NCBI GenBank assembly: GCA_036401335.1
Contig: DASWVC010000221.1
Span: forward strand, 1-9,517
Origin: DASWVC01 sp036401335
GTDB lineage: Bacteria > Verrucomicrobiota > Verrucomicrobiia > Chthoniobacterales > JAFAMB01
Reading direction: 5' to 3'
DNA: 9,517 bases
The position numbers and the translations under genes were made by a program. Below are positions 1 through 6,241 of this stretch, in pieces. The notes below the pieces were generated by a model. The model made no database searches. It was not told the DNA's origin and worked only from the letters and a program-made list of their open reading frames with translations. Each line of letters starts with the position of its first letter. Position 1 is the first letter of the stretch.

Positions 1-1
1 G

Positions 2-616
2 CGATTGATCATCCTGACTTCCCTGAGTCAATCGTTAACCACGGCCGAGTTAAATGCCCTCGGCATCGACGCCTACGTGTGCAAACCCGTCAAACCGTCG
101 CGCCTGTTTGACTGCATGCTCAATGCCATGGGGAGAACCCCACGTCCCCCAAGGAACGGTTCTGCTTCGGCCCCCACCCGCCTTGACTCCCCACTTCATC
201 CGCCGCTTGAGAACGCGCGCATCCTCCTCGCCGAAGATAACGTTATCAACCAAAAAGTTGCCTTAGTCCAACTGCGCAAGCTTGGTTTTGGCGCTCACGT
301 CGCGGGCAACGGCCTGGAGGTGCTCGCTGCGCTTCGGCTCGTTCCTTACGACCTCATCCTCATGGACGGCCAAATGCCGGAAATGGACGGTTACGAAGCA
401 ACCCGCGCCATCCGGCAGAAAGAGCAAACTGCCGACTGCGCCTGGCAGGCCCCCGTCTACATCATCGCAATGACGGCTCATGCCATGCAAGGCGACCGGG
501 AAAAGTGCCTCGCCGCCGGCATGAATGATTACCTCTGCAAGCCGGTGCGGGCCCCCGAACTTAAAGCGGCGCTGGAACGCGCGCAGCGAGCCGTTCAACG
601 TTCGACAAAATGCTAG
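2..616 (+). CDS. C-terminal part of a hybrid sensor histidine kinase / multi-receiver response regulator (5' end outside window)
   Basis: The reading frame is open from the first bases of the window, so the gene starts upstream; the TTG at 5 is not a credible start. Two receiver (REC) domains in tandem are visible. Only the end of the first is present, with the conserved strand ILTS and the lysine of CKPV. A proline/serine-rich linker of about 25 residues follows. The second domain is complete: acidic pair E-D in LLAEDN, phosphoacceptor aspartate in LILMDGQMPEMDGYEATR (codon at 365-367), the conserved threonine in IAMTAHA, and the lysine in YLCKPV. The protein ends about 20 residues after this domain, so no Hpt or DNA-binding output domain follows. 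Tandem C-terminal receivers are typical of hybrid histidine kinases that signal through a phosphorelay. The kinase core itself cannot be seen, so a stand-alone double-receiver protein remains possible. Its stop overlaps that of the convergent glycosyltransferase gene. Confidence 0.88.
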   Translation, partial: RLIILTSLSQSLTTAELNALGIDAYVCKPVKPSRLFDCMLNAMGRTPRPPRNGSASAPTRLDSPLHPPLENARILLAEDNVINQKVALVQLRKLGFGAHVAGNGLEVLAALRLVPYDLILMDGQMPEMDGYEATRAIRQKEQTADCAWQAPVYIIAMTAHAMQGDREKCLAAGMNDYLCKPVRAPELKAALERAQRAVQRSTKC

Positions 617-2043
617 GCGCGTCGGCGGAAGTTCGATCCGGATGGAAGTGTCGGCGGTTCGGTAGCCGGTCTGCGACCCCCAGCGCCCGTCCGTGATTTT
701 CGGCCGCGGGCGAAGCTGGCCGGTTTCTCCGACCGAACCCCGGGAGAAACCTCCGCGGCTCCGGGAGGTGGAACGACGCCAAACGACGGCAGGCTGCCGC
801 TAAGTTGGATCGCGCGGCTCCGACGGTCGAGAGAAGGCGTCCATTGACCTTCCTTGCGGTGGCGGGCAACAAAGGCCACCCCAGACAAAAGCCCGCCCAG
901 GATTGCGGTCGCGCGGCGGAACCGGTAGGTCTTTGCCGTCAGGCTCAAAGCGGCCTCGTAGAGGCACTTGCCCGCATAAAGCACCGTTCGGCCAAACGAG
1001 TAGTAATTGTACCGGAAATAGAGGTTGTTACGGTAATAAAACGCTCCCATGCTGATGCGCTTGGGATGCTTTTCCAGGAGGGAACTGAACCTTCCGGACT
1101 CTGCACACAAATGGGTGACCTGGCTCCGGCCGACAAGGTACCCAGGCAGCGCGTCCGTCACTCGGAACGTAAAATCGATGTCTTCTCCCGCGAAAAAGAA
1201 CTGGGGACGTATGTCGCCGATCCTTGTAAGCGTGCTTCGCGGAATCAGGATCGAGTTGAAGGTTGACCACCGAACCTTTAGCAGTCCCGAGCGGAGGCGA
1301 TGTGCCCAGCTCGGCGAGTAACCCGCGGCAGCCCGGAGGTCGGCTTCGGGCAGTCCGTTGGGGCTGCCATCGGCCGATACCACCATGCTTTTCAGAAAGC
1401 CGACTTCTTCCGGCGCTGAAAAATTGGCGGCGTAAGCACCTTTAAGTTCCTTCAGGGTGTCGGCACTGGCGATCGTGTCGTCATCCAGGAACCACAACCA
1501 GTCATTTCCCCGTTCCCTGAACAGGCGGAACAGCACATCCACCCCGCCGGCCGGACCGACATTCGTCGTGAGCCGGTACAGAATCACGCGAGCATCCTCA
1601 AGGATTCCTGTCTCCTGCAGGTATTCGCACGTGCCGTCCGTCGATCCGTTATCGAGGACGATGACTTCATCGACCCGTTCGTCCTGGGTCAGAACCGCGT
1701 TCAGGCACCGGCCGAGAACTTCCTTCCGGTTGTACGTCAGCACGAGCGCGGTCACGCTGCCACCGTTGGCCTTCAATGGAACGATGATTCCTCCCGCTTT
1801 AAGGTTGATGACGTCGTTCTGGCAATCGTTACTTTGATCCTCAAGCTGTGCCGGGTTGATTCTGTCGGGACCCGGTGAGCCGGGCCCGGCCGAAATAGCG
1901 ACCGGGATGCCCTCTGGATTCCGTTGCAGGCCGGTGAGACGAGGTTCTGTCTCCCTGTCAGTGGTCCCTTCCGTGGACCCTGAAAAGGAAAGCTCGGCAG
2001 TAACAACGGGAGCGGGCGACGGGGAAACGTTCAGGGTCGACAT
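613..2043 (-). CDS. Glycosyltransferase family 2 protein
   Basis: As drawn this is 476 residues. A GT-A fold glycosyltransferase of family 2 occupies about residues 95-400: nucleotide-binding strand ALVLTYNR (99-106), VIVLDNGSTDGT (128-137), the metal-binding DDD in WLWFLDDDT (187-189), and a downstream FFAGEDIDFTFR (282-293) whose ED is the usual acceptor-site or catalytic motif of GlfT2/rhamnosyltransferase-like members. It would transfer a sugar from a nucleotide-sugar donor to a cell-surface glycan; donor and acceptor cannot be read from sequence. There is no clear transmembrane helix, so it is probably cytosolic or membrane-peripheral. Both ends are odd. The first roughly 90 residues are low-complexity, and an internal TTG at 1774-1776 with GGGAGGA 12 nt upstream (1789-1795) may be the true start, giving about 387 residues that begin just before the catalytic strand. 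The last roughly 75 residues are a Pro/Arg/Ser-rich tail unlike the family. The ATG at 2041-2043 has no strong Shine-Dalgarno. Confidence 0.85.
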   Translation of the reverse strand: MSTLNVSPSPAPVVTAELSFSGSTEGTTDRETEPRLTGLQRNPEGIPVAISAGPGSPGPDRINPAQLEDQSNDCQNDVINLKAGGIIVPLKANGGSVTALVLTYNRKEVLGRCLNAVLTQDERVDEVIVLDNGSTDGTCEYLQETGILEDARVILYRLTTNVGPAGGVDVLFRLFRERGNDWLWFLDDDTIASADTLKELKGAYAANFSAPEEVGFLKSMVVSADGSPNGLPEADLRAAAGYSPSWAHRLRSGLLKVRWSTFNSILIPRSTLTRIGDIRPQFFFAGEDIDFTFRVTDALPGYLVGRSQVTHLCAESGRFSSLLEKHPKRISMGAFYYRNNLYFRYNYYSFGRTVLYAGKCLYEAALSLTAKTYRFRRATAILGGLLSGVAFVARHRKEGQWTPSLDRRSRAIQLSGSLPSFGVVPPPGAAEVSPGVRSEKPASFARGRKSRTGAGGRRPATEPPTLPSGSNFRRRA

Positions 2044-2236
2044 AGTATCTTTTTAGTCAGGCGTTAAAAGAACCAACCCTGGTTCCTTCCATCGGCGACG
2101 AAGCCGCGCGACCCCGGACGCACAACCCAATAGAGAAAGCCGGTTAAAAACCTGACTAGAATGGTAAATACAGAGACTGAATCGGCTTCCCTTGCCTTGC
2201 AGTCCCGGAAACCGCTGGTTGACGCTGAAGGCGGTG
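2044..2236. other. Intergenic gap between mmsB and the glycosyltransferase gene
   Basis: This gap lies downstream of mmsB and upstream of the glycosyltransferase gene, both on the minus strand. No convincing stem-loop with a T-run was found after the mmsB stop. A candidate stem of ACCGC/GCGGT close to the stop has a loop of about 15 nt and no U-tail. No good sigma-70 promoter could be picked for the glycosyltransferase gene. The only regular feature is an 8-bp inverted repeat, TAGTCAGG at 2054-2061 and CCTGACTA at 2151-2158, with arms about 90 bp apart; both arms lie near short T- or A-rich runs. Confidence 0.4.
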
Positions 2237-3421
2237 TTAAACCTTGTTTTTATTGTAGACGTCGAAAATGACGGCTGCGAGCAGCACCAGCCCTTTTACC
2301 ACCTGCTGCCAATCGATGCCCACGCCCATGATCGACATGCCGTTGTTCATGACTCCCATGATGAAAGCCCCGACAACCGCACCCATCACTTTCCCGACGC
2401 CACCGGAGGCCGAGGCACCCCCGATGAAAACGGCGGCAATGACGTCAAGTTCGAAACCAACTCCGGCCTTGGGCGTGGCGGTGTTAAGACGTGCGGTAAA
2501 AACCAGCCCGGCGAGGGCAGCCAAAGCGCCCATGGTAACAAACGTCCCGAACGCCAGCCGCTCGGTCTTGATGCCGGAGAGCCGGGCCGCTTTTTCATTG
2601 CCGCCGAGCGCGTAGATGCGCCGGCCAACCGTTGTCCGTGTCGTGACGAACGCGAAAAAAGCGATTAACACGCCCATGATGATCAGGACGTTGGGCAGGC
2701 CTTTGTACGATGCGAGCTGATAGCTGAGGTAAAGGACAAGTCCTGAGATGATGCCGTTTTCAAGCACGAAGATGGCCAGGGGTCCACCGCGAAAACCGTG
2801 CTTCTCCCGGTTGAGACGTCGCCGCAGGCTGGTGAAGAACATGACCACGGCAACCAGGGTGCCGATGGCCATCGAGGTAATGCGGAACCCTTTCTGGCCC
2901 GGCAGATCCGGAATGAAGCCGGAGCTCAGTTGCTGGAAAGGCACGGCAAACGGTCCAATTGAGTTGCCCCCGAGCAAGGCCAGGGTCAGCCCTCGAAAAA
3001 CGAGCATTCCGGCCAGCGTCACAATGAATGAGGGGATCTTATGGTAAGCGATCCAGTACCCTTGGCCTGCACCGATCATCCCGCCGACCAGGAGGCACAA
3101 GAGCATCGTGAGTCGAAAGTCGACATGGTACCGCACCATCAAGACCGCGGCCAGGGCACCGATAAAACCAGCCACGGACCCAACCGACAGGTCGATGTGG
3201 CCAGCCACAATGACGAGCAGCATGCCCAGCGCCATGATGATGACGTAGCTGTTCTGAAGAACCAGGTTGGTCAGGTTTAACGGCTTGAACAACGTGCCGT
3301 CCGTCATGAACTGGAAAAAAACCATGATCGCGACCAACGCGATCATCAGGCCGTACTCACGGAAGTTGCTCTGGGTTGTGCTTCTGACCGGCTTTGCGAT
3401 AAAGGCTGCTTGGGTGCTCAT
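2237..3421 (-). CDS. mmsB: Multiple monosaccharide ABC transporter permease (MmsB/GguB)
   Basis: This 394-residue, highly hydrophobic protein belongs to the BPD_transp_2 (RbsC/XylH/AraH) permease family. Its length matches GguB/MmsB rather than the shorter RbsC type (about 320-340). The N-terminal 20 residues are polar and cytosolic, followed by about ten hydrophobic segments. Family landmarks are GHIDLSVGS (74-82), the cytoplasmic coupling-loop sequence GRRIYALGGNEKAARLSGI (266-284) that contacts the ATPase, and ELDVIAAVFIGGASASGG (324-341). A basic, gapped stretch near 199-213 (LRRRLNREKHGFRGG) fits the extended loop of GguB/XylH-like members. It would form the homodimeric inner-membrane pore for sugars delivered by ChvE. 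Its ATG overlaps the mmsA stop (ATGA, 3418-3421), indicating translational coupling, and it is the last gene of the chvE-mmsA-mmsB operon. There is no strong Shine-Dalgarno, consistent with coupling. Confidence 0.93.
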   Translation of the reverse strand: MSTQAAFIAKPVRSTTQSNFREYGLMIALVAIMVFFQFMTDGTLFKPLNLTNLVLQNSYVIIMALGMLLVIVAGHIDLSVGSVAGFIGALAAVLMVRYHVDFRLTMLLCLLVGGMIGAGQGYWIAYHKIPSFIVTLAGMLVFRGLTLALLGGNSIGPFAVPFQQLSSGFIPDLPGQKGFRITSMAIGTLVAVVMFFTSLRRRLNREKHGFRGGPLAIFVLENGIISGLVLYLSYQLASYKGLPNVLIIMGVLIAFFAFVTTRTTVGRRIYALGGNEKAARLSGIKTERLAFGTFVTMGALAALAGLVFTARLNTATPKAGVGFELDVIAAVFIGGASASGGVGKVMGAVVGAFIMGVMNNGMSIMGVGIDWQQVVKGLVLLAAVIFDVYNKNKV

Positions 3422-4950
3422 TCGGTGTATGTGCCTGCGCGGAGAATGGCGCGCATGATTTTCTCTTGGGAAGCTTCCTCTACGGGCATTTCGCTTACCA
3501 GCCTGCCGTCGTTCATTACGTAAATCCGGTCACAAATGCCGAGCAACTCGGGCATCTCCGAGGAGATCACAATGATGCCCTTACCATCGTTGGCCAACTG
3601 ACCGATGATCGTGTAGATCTCGTATTTTGCGCCCACATCGATGCCCCGGGTTGGTTCATCCAGGATCAGGATCTCAGGACTGGCAAACAGCCATTTGCTG
3701 AGAACGACCTTTTGCTGGTTGCCCCCGCTGAGGTTACCCGTCAGCTGGTAGACGCTGGAGGACCTGATGTTGGTTCGCTTGCGGTAGTCGTTCGCAACGC
3801 CGAGCTCCTGCAGGTCATCGATGACGCCGGCTTTGGAGACCCCGCTCAGGTTCACGATCGTAACATTGTGTTTGATGTGGTCGATGAGGTTGAGGCCGTA
3901 CGTCTTGCGGTCCTCGGTGACGTAAGCCAATCCGTGGGCAACCGCCCGGCCAATTGTGCTGACGTCGATCTTTTTGCCGTGCAGAAACACGTCGCCGCTG
4001 ATCCGACGGCCATACGATTTGCCAAAAACACTCATGGCAAACTCTGTGCGGCCGGCCCCCATAAGTCCGGCAATGCCGACGATCTCGCCCCGTTTCACAT
4101 GGAGGTTGACGTTCTTGATCATCTGCCGGTCCGCATGCAGCGGATGGTAAACAATCCAGTTTCGGACTTCAAAGATAGGTTCACCGATGTTGGGTGTGCG
4201 CTTCGGAAACCGGTCGACTAACTCCCGTCCCACCATGCTGGTGATGATCCGGGCTTCACTGACCTCGTGGGCCTCAAGGGTTTCGATCGTTGCACCGTCG
4301 CGCAGAATCGTGATCTGATCGGCAACCTTCTTAACTTCGTTCAACTTGTGAGAAATCAAGATGGACGTGATGCCCTGCTGCTTGAATTCAAGCAGGAGCG
4401 CGAGCAGGGCGTCGCTGTCGTTTTCGTTCAGGCTGGCGGTCGGTTCGTCCAGGATCAGGAGCTTTACCTCTTTGGAAAGCGCTTTGGCGATCTCGACCAG
4501 TTGCTGTTTCCCGACGCCGAGGTTCCTTACCAGTGTATCCGGCGTTTCCTTCAGACCGACCTTGTTAAGAAGTGCTTGGGTCCTGTTTTCTGCCACGTTC
4601 CAGTCAATGATTCCGTGCCGGGCCTGTTCGTTGCCGAGAAACAGGTTTTCGGTAATCGACAGCAGCGGCACCAGCGCGAGTTCCTGGTGAATGATGATGA
4701 TGCCCAGCTTTTCGCTGTCGGCGATCCCGCGAAGGTGGCGTTCTTCCCCCTGGAAATAGATTTCCCCGGAATAGGTGCCATGCGGGTAAACGCCGCTCAG
4801 CACCTTCATCAACGTGGATTTGCCAGCGCCGTTCTCCCCTACCAGGGCGTGGATGTCGCCCTGGCGCACGAGAAGATTGACGTTGTCGAGCGCCTTCACG
4901 CCCGGGAACGTCTTCGTGATTCCTCGCATTTCGAGGAGGTTATTAATCAT
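3418..4950 (-). CDS. mmsA: Multiple monosaccharide ABC transporter ATP-binding protein (MmsA/GguA), two cassettes
   Basis: This 510-residue protein has two fused ABC ATPase cassettes, the architecture of sugar importers such as RbsA, XylG and GguA. Cassette 1 has Walker A GENGAGKST (38-46), Q-loop HQE (88-90), a divergent signature LGVGKQQ (144-150), Walker B LLILDEP (164-170) and switch His201. Cassette 2 has a degenerate Walker A GLMGAGRTE (295-303, Arg replacing the catalytic Lys), a canonical signature LSGGNQQ (407-413), Walker B ILILDEPTRGID (427-438), and SSE instead of a switch His. This asymmetry is normal for the family, in which one of the two composite sites is thought to be hydrolytically weak. 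It would power import through MmsB from the cytosolic face. An AAGG Shine-Dalgarno lies 7 nt before the ATG, the best in the operon. The gap to chvE is 128 bp and contains a stem-loop; the stop overlaps the mmsB start. Confidence 0.95.
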   Translation of the reverse strand: MINNLLEMRGITKTFPGVKALDNVNLLVRQGDIHALVGENGAGKSTLMKVLSGVYPHGTYSGEIYFQGEERHLRGIADSEKLGIIIIHQELALVPLLSITENLFLGNEQARHGIIDWNVAENRTQALLNKVGLKETPDTLVRNLGVGKQQLVEIAKALSKEVKLLILDEPTASLNENDSDALLALLLEFKQQGITSILISHKLNEVKKVADQITILRDGATIETLEAHEVSEARIITSMVGRELVDRFPKRTPNIGEPIFEVRNWIVYHPLHADRQMIKNVNLHVKRGEIVGIAGLMGAGRTEFAMSVFGKSYGRRISGDVFLHGKKIDVSTIGRAVAHGLAYVTEDRKTYGLNLIDHIKHNVTIVNLSGVSKAGVIDDLQELGVANDYRKRTNIRSSSVYQLTGNLSGGNQQKVVLSKWLFASPEILILDEPTRGIDVGAKYEIYTIIGQLANDGKGIIVISSEMPELLGICDRIYVMNDGRLVSEMPVEEASQEKIMRAILRAGTYTE

Positions 4951-5078
4951 TGCGCTGCCTTGACCTGATGGCGTGATTCAAAAGCCGTCACGCCGCCTGG
5001 CCCGTTGGGCAGTTCGTTCCGGCGGACCTTGAGGAAGAGAGAAGGAAGAACGTGCACAGCGGGCATTGGCACTTGAAC
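4951..5078 (-). promoter_or_regulatory. chvE-mmsA intergenic region with a perfect stem-loop
   Basis: The 128-bp spacer inside the importer operon contains a perfect 7-bp inverted repeat with an 11-nt loop: GGCGTGA at 4970-4976 and TCACGCC at 4988-4994. It is centred about 30 nt upstream of the mmsA start. A second small hairpin, 4997-5012 (CTG/CAG plus CCC/GGG around a 3-nt loop, with one bulge), is directly adjacent. No T-run follows on the minus strand, so this is not an ordinary terminator. Stem-loops between a binding-protein gene and its membrane components are known in other ABC operons, where they protect the upstream mRNA or reduce read-through. That role here is inference. Confidence 0.4.
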
Positions 5079-6143
5079 CTAATTGAACCTGCTTGCCGGG
5101 TAGTACCCGCTGTCAATCAGGACGGTTTTGTAGTTCGAGATGTCCACGCTCACCGGTTTGAGCAGGTAAGCGGGCACGACTTTCACGCCGTTGGTGTAGG
5201 TTTTTGTGTCGTTGATTTCGGGTTTGCTGCCGCTCAGCAACGCGTCAACCATGTTGGCCGTCACTTTGGCAAGGTCGCGCGTGTCCTTGAATATCGTTGA
5301 ACGCTGTTCATGTGCGATGATCGATTTGACGGAGGGAACTTCCGCGTCCTGGCCGGTTACAACCGGCATCGGTAGGTCGGGCGTGCCATACCCGACGCCT
5401 TTGAGCGATGAGAGAATGCCGATGCTCAACCCGTCGTACGGCGAAAGCACCGCGTCAACGTGCTTGTCCGTGTAATGCGCCGAGAGCAGGTTATCCATCC
5501 GGGCCTGGGCGACGGCGCCGTCCCAGCGGAGGGTTCCAACCGTTTTCATGCCCATTTGGCCGCTGCGCACCACCAACTTGCCACTGTCAATGTAAGGCTG
5601 CAGGACGGACATGGCACCGTCGTAAAAAAAGTAGGCGTTGTTGTCGTCCGGTGAACCGCCGAACAGCTCGATGTTGAAAGGTCCTTTGCCCTCCTTGAGG
5701 CCCAGTTCCTTTTCAATGGATTGGGCCTGCAAGACACCTACCTGAAAGTTATCAAAGGTGGCGTAGTAATCCACGTTCGGCGAGTTCCGGATCAACCGGT
5801 CATAAGCAATGACCTTGATGCCGGAATTGGCTGCTTTCTGGAGGGCGTCGGACAGGGTAGTTCCGTCAATGGCGGCGATCACGAGAACTTTGACCCCTTT
5901 GGTGATCATGTTCTCGACTTGCGCCAGTTGGTTCGGGATGTCGTCTTCGGCGTACTGCAGGTTGGTCTGATAGCCTTTGCTCTGCAGGGTTTTGACGATG
6001 TTATCGCCATCGGCGATCCAGCGGGCGGACGACTTCGTGGGCATCGAAATGCCGATCGGGCCTTTGTCCGCAGCCGAAGCGAGCTGTGGAATGGACATTA
6101 GCCCAAGCGCTAACGTCATGAATGCGAGCTTGATTGATTTCAT
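5079..6143 (-). CDS. chvE: Multiple monosaccharide ABC transporter periplasmic substrate-binding protein (ChvE)
   Basis: This 354-residue protein belongs to the type I periplasmic binding family (Peripla_BP_4). A Sec signal peptide is clear: basic MKSIK, a hydrophobic core to about residue 20, then ASA|A at 22-25; there is no lipobox cysteine, so it is soluble in the periplasm. The mature sequence closely follows Agrobacterium ChvE as I know it: IGISMPTKSSARWI (30-43), LQYAEDDIPNQLAQVENMI (62-80), KVLVIAAIDGTTL (85-97), IAYDRLIRNSPNVDYYATFDNFQVG (112-136). These blocks line the sugar cleft in that family. The likely ligands are aldose monosaccharides (glucose, galactose, arabinose, xylose class); the exact specificity is not readable. 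It is the first gene of the operon with mmsA and mmsB. The start codon has little Shine-Dalgarno. The 88-bp leader carries a LacI-type palindrome. An 8-bp tandem duplication (TTGAACCT at 5073-5080 and 5083-5090) spans the stop codon. Confidence 0.94.
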   Translation of the reverse strand: MKSIKLAFMTLALGLMSIPQLASAADKGPIGISMPTKSSARWIADGDNIVKTLQSKGYQTNLQYAEDDIPNQLAQVENMITKGVKVLVIAAIDGTTLSDALQKAANSGIKVIAYDRLIRNSPNVDYYATFDNFQVGVLQAQSIEKELGLKEGKGPFNIELFGGSPDDNNAYFFYDGAMSVLQPYIDSGKLVVRSGQMGMKTVGTLRWDGAVAQARMDNLLSAHYTDKHVDAVLSPYDGLSIGILSSLKGVGYGTPDLPMPVVTGQDAEVPSVKSIIAHEQRSTIFKDTRDLAKVTANMVDALLSGSKPEINDTKTYTNGVKVVPAYLLKPVSVDISNYKTVLIDSGYYPASRFN

Positions 6144-6173
6144 TTTATCGGGGGTTCAAACGCCGCAGGGTGA

Positions 6174-6193
6174 TCCTGTGAGCGCTCACGGGA
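6174..6193 (-). promoter_or_regulatory. LacI-family operator-like palindrome upstream of chvE
   Basis: The perfect 12-bp palindrome GTGAGCGCTCAC occupies 6178-6189. Pairing continues to 6174-6193 with a single mismatched position on each side (6177/6190). It has the central CG and half-site form of LacI/GalR-family operators, and its 12-bp core equals the core of the ideal symmetric lac operator. It lies 34 bp upstream of the chvE start, where a repressor would block transcription start or elongation. The cognate regulator gene is not in the window. Confidence 0.6.
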
Positions 6194-6196
6194 ATG

Positions 6197-6225
6197 ATGA
6201 CAGGTTGATCTCGCGGTACAAGCAA
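6197..6225 (-). promoter_or_regulatory. Possible sigma-70-like promoter of the chvE operon
   Basis: On the minus strand TTGCTT (6220-6225) and TGTCAT (6197-6202) are separated by 17 nt, matching 3 of 6 and 4 of 6 consensus bases. The candidate is weak by sequence. Its position is attractive because the LacI-like palindrome would then cover the transcription start, as in lac-type repression. It overlaps the hairpin at the end of glnS, so the two readings compete. Confidence 0.25.
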
Positions 6226-6241
6226 AACTTGTCAAACCGCG
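6212..6241 (-). terminator. Stem-loop straddling the glnS stop codon (possible terminator without U-tail)
   Basis: CGCGGTACAAG (6212-6222) pairs with CTTGT (6228-6232) and ACCGCG (6236-6241) across a 5-nt loop, with a 3-nt bulge on one arm, giving an 11-bp imperfect hairpin. The glnS stop (6232-6234) lies within it. No T-run follows in the direction of glnS transcription, so canonical intrinsic termination is unlikely. It could still mark the glnS 3' end or separate glnS from the sugar operon. Confidence 0.3.

Noticed and set aside
2192..2668. Open + strand frame overlapping the end of mmsB.
   Set aside because: His/Asp/Gly-rich composition is the complement of a membrane protein; no motifs.
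3466..4968. Long + strand open frames opposite mmsA.
   Set aside because: MmsA on the minus strand has all ABC motifs in order; the antisense products show no recognisable domain and are compositional shadows.
5073..5090. Tandem duplication TTGAACCT-AA-TTGAACCT at the chvE stop as a repeat element or attachment site.
   Set aside because: Only two 8-bp copies; best explained by small slippage at the gene end, with no integrase or tRNA nearby.
5721..6101. Open + strand frame opposite chvE.
   Set aside because: It overlaps the signal peptide and ligand-binding blocks of ChvE and has no independent support.
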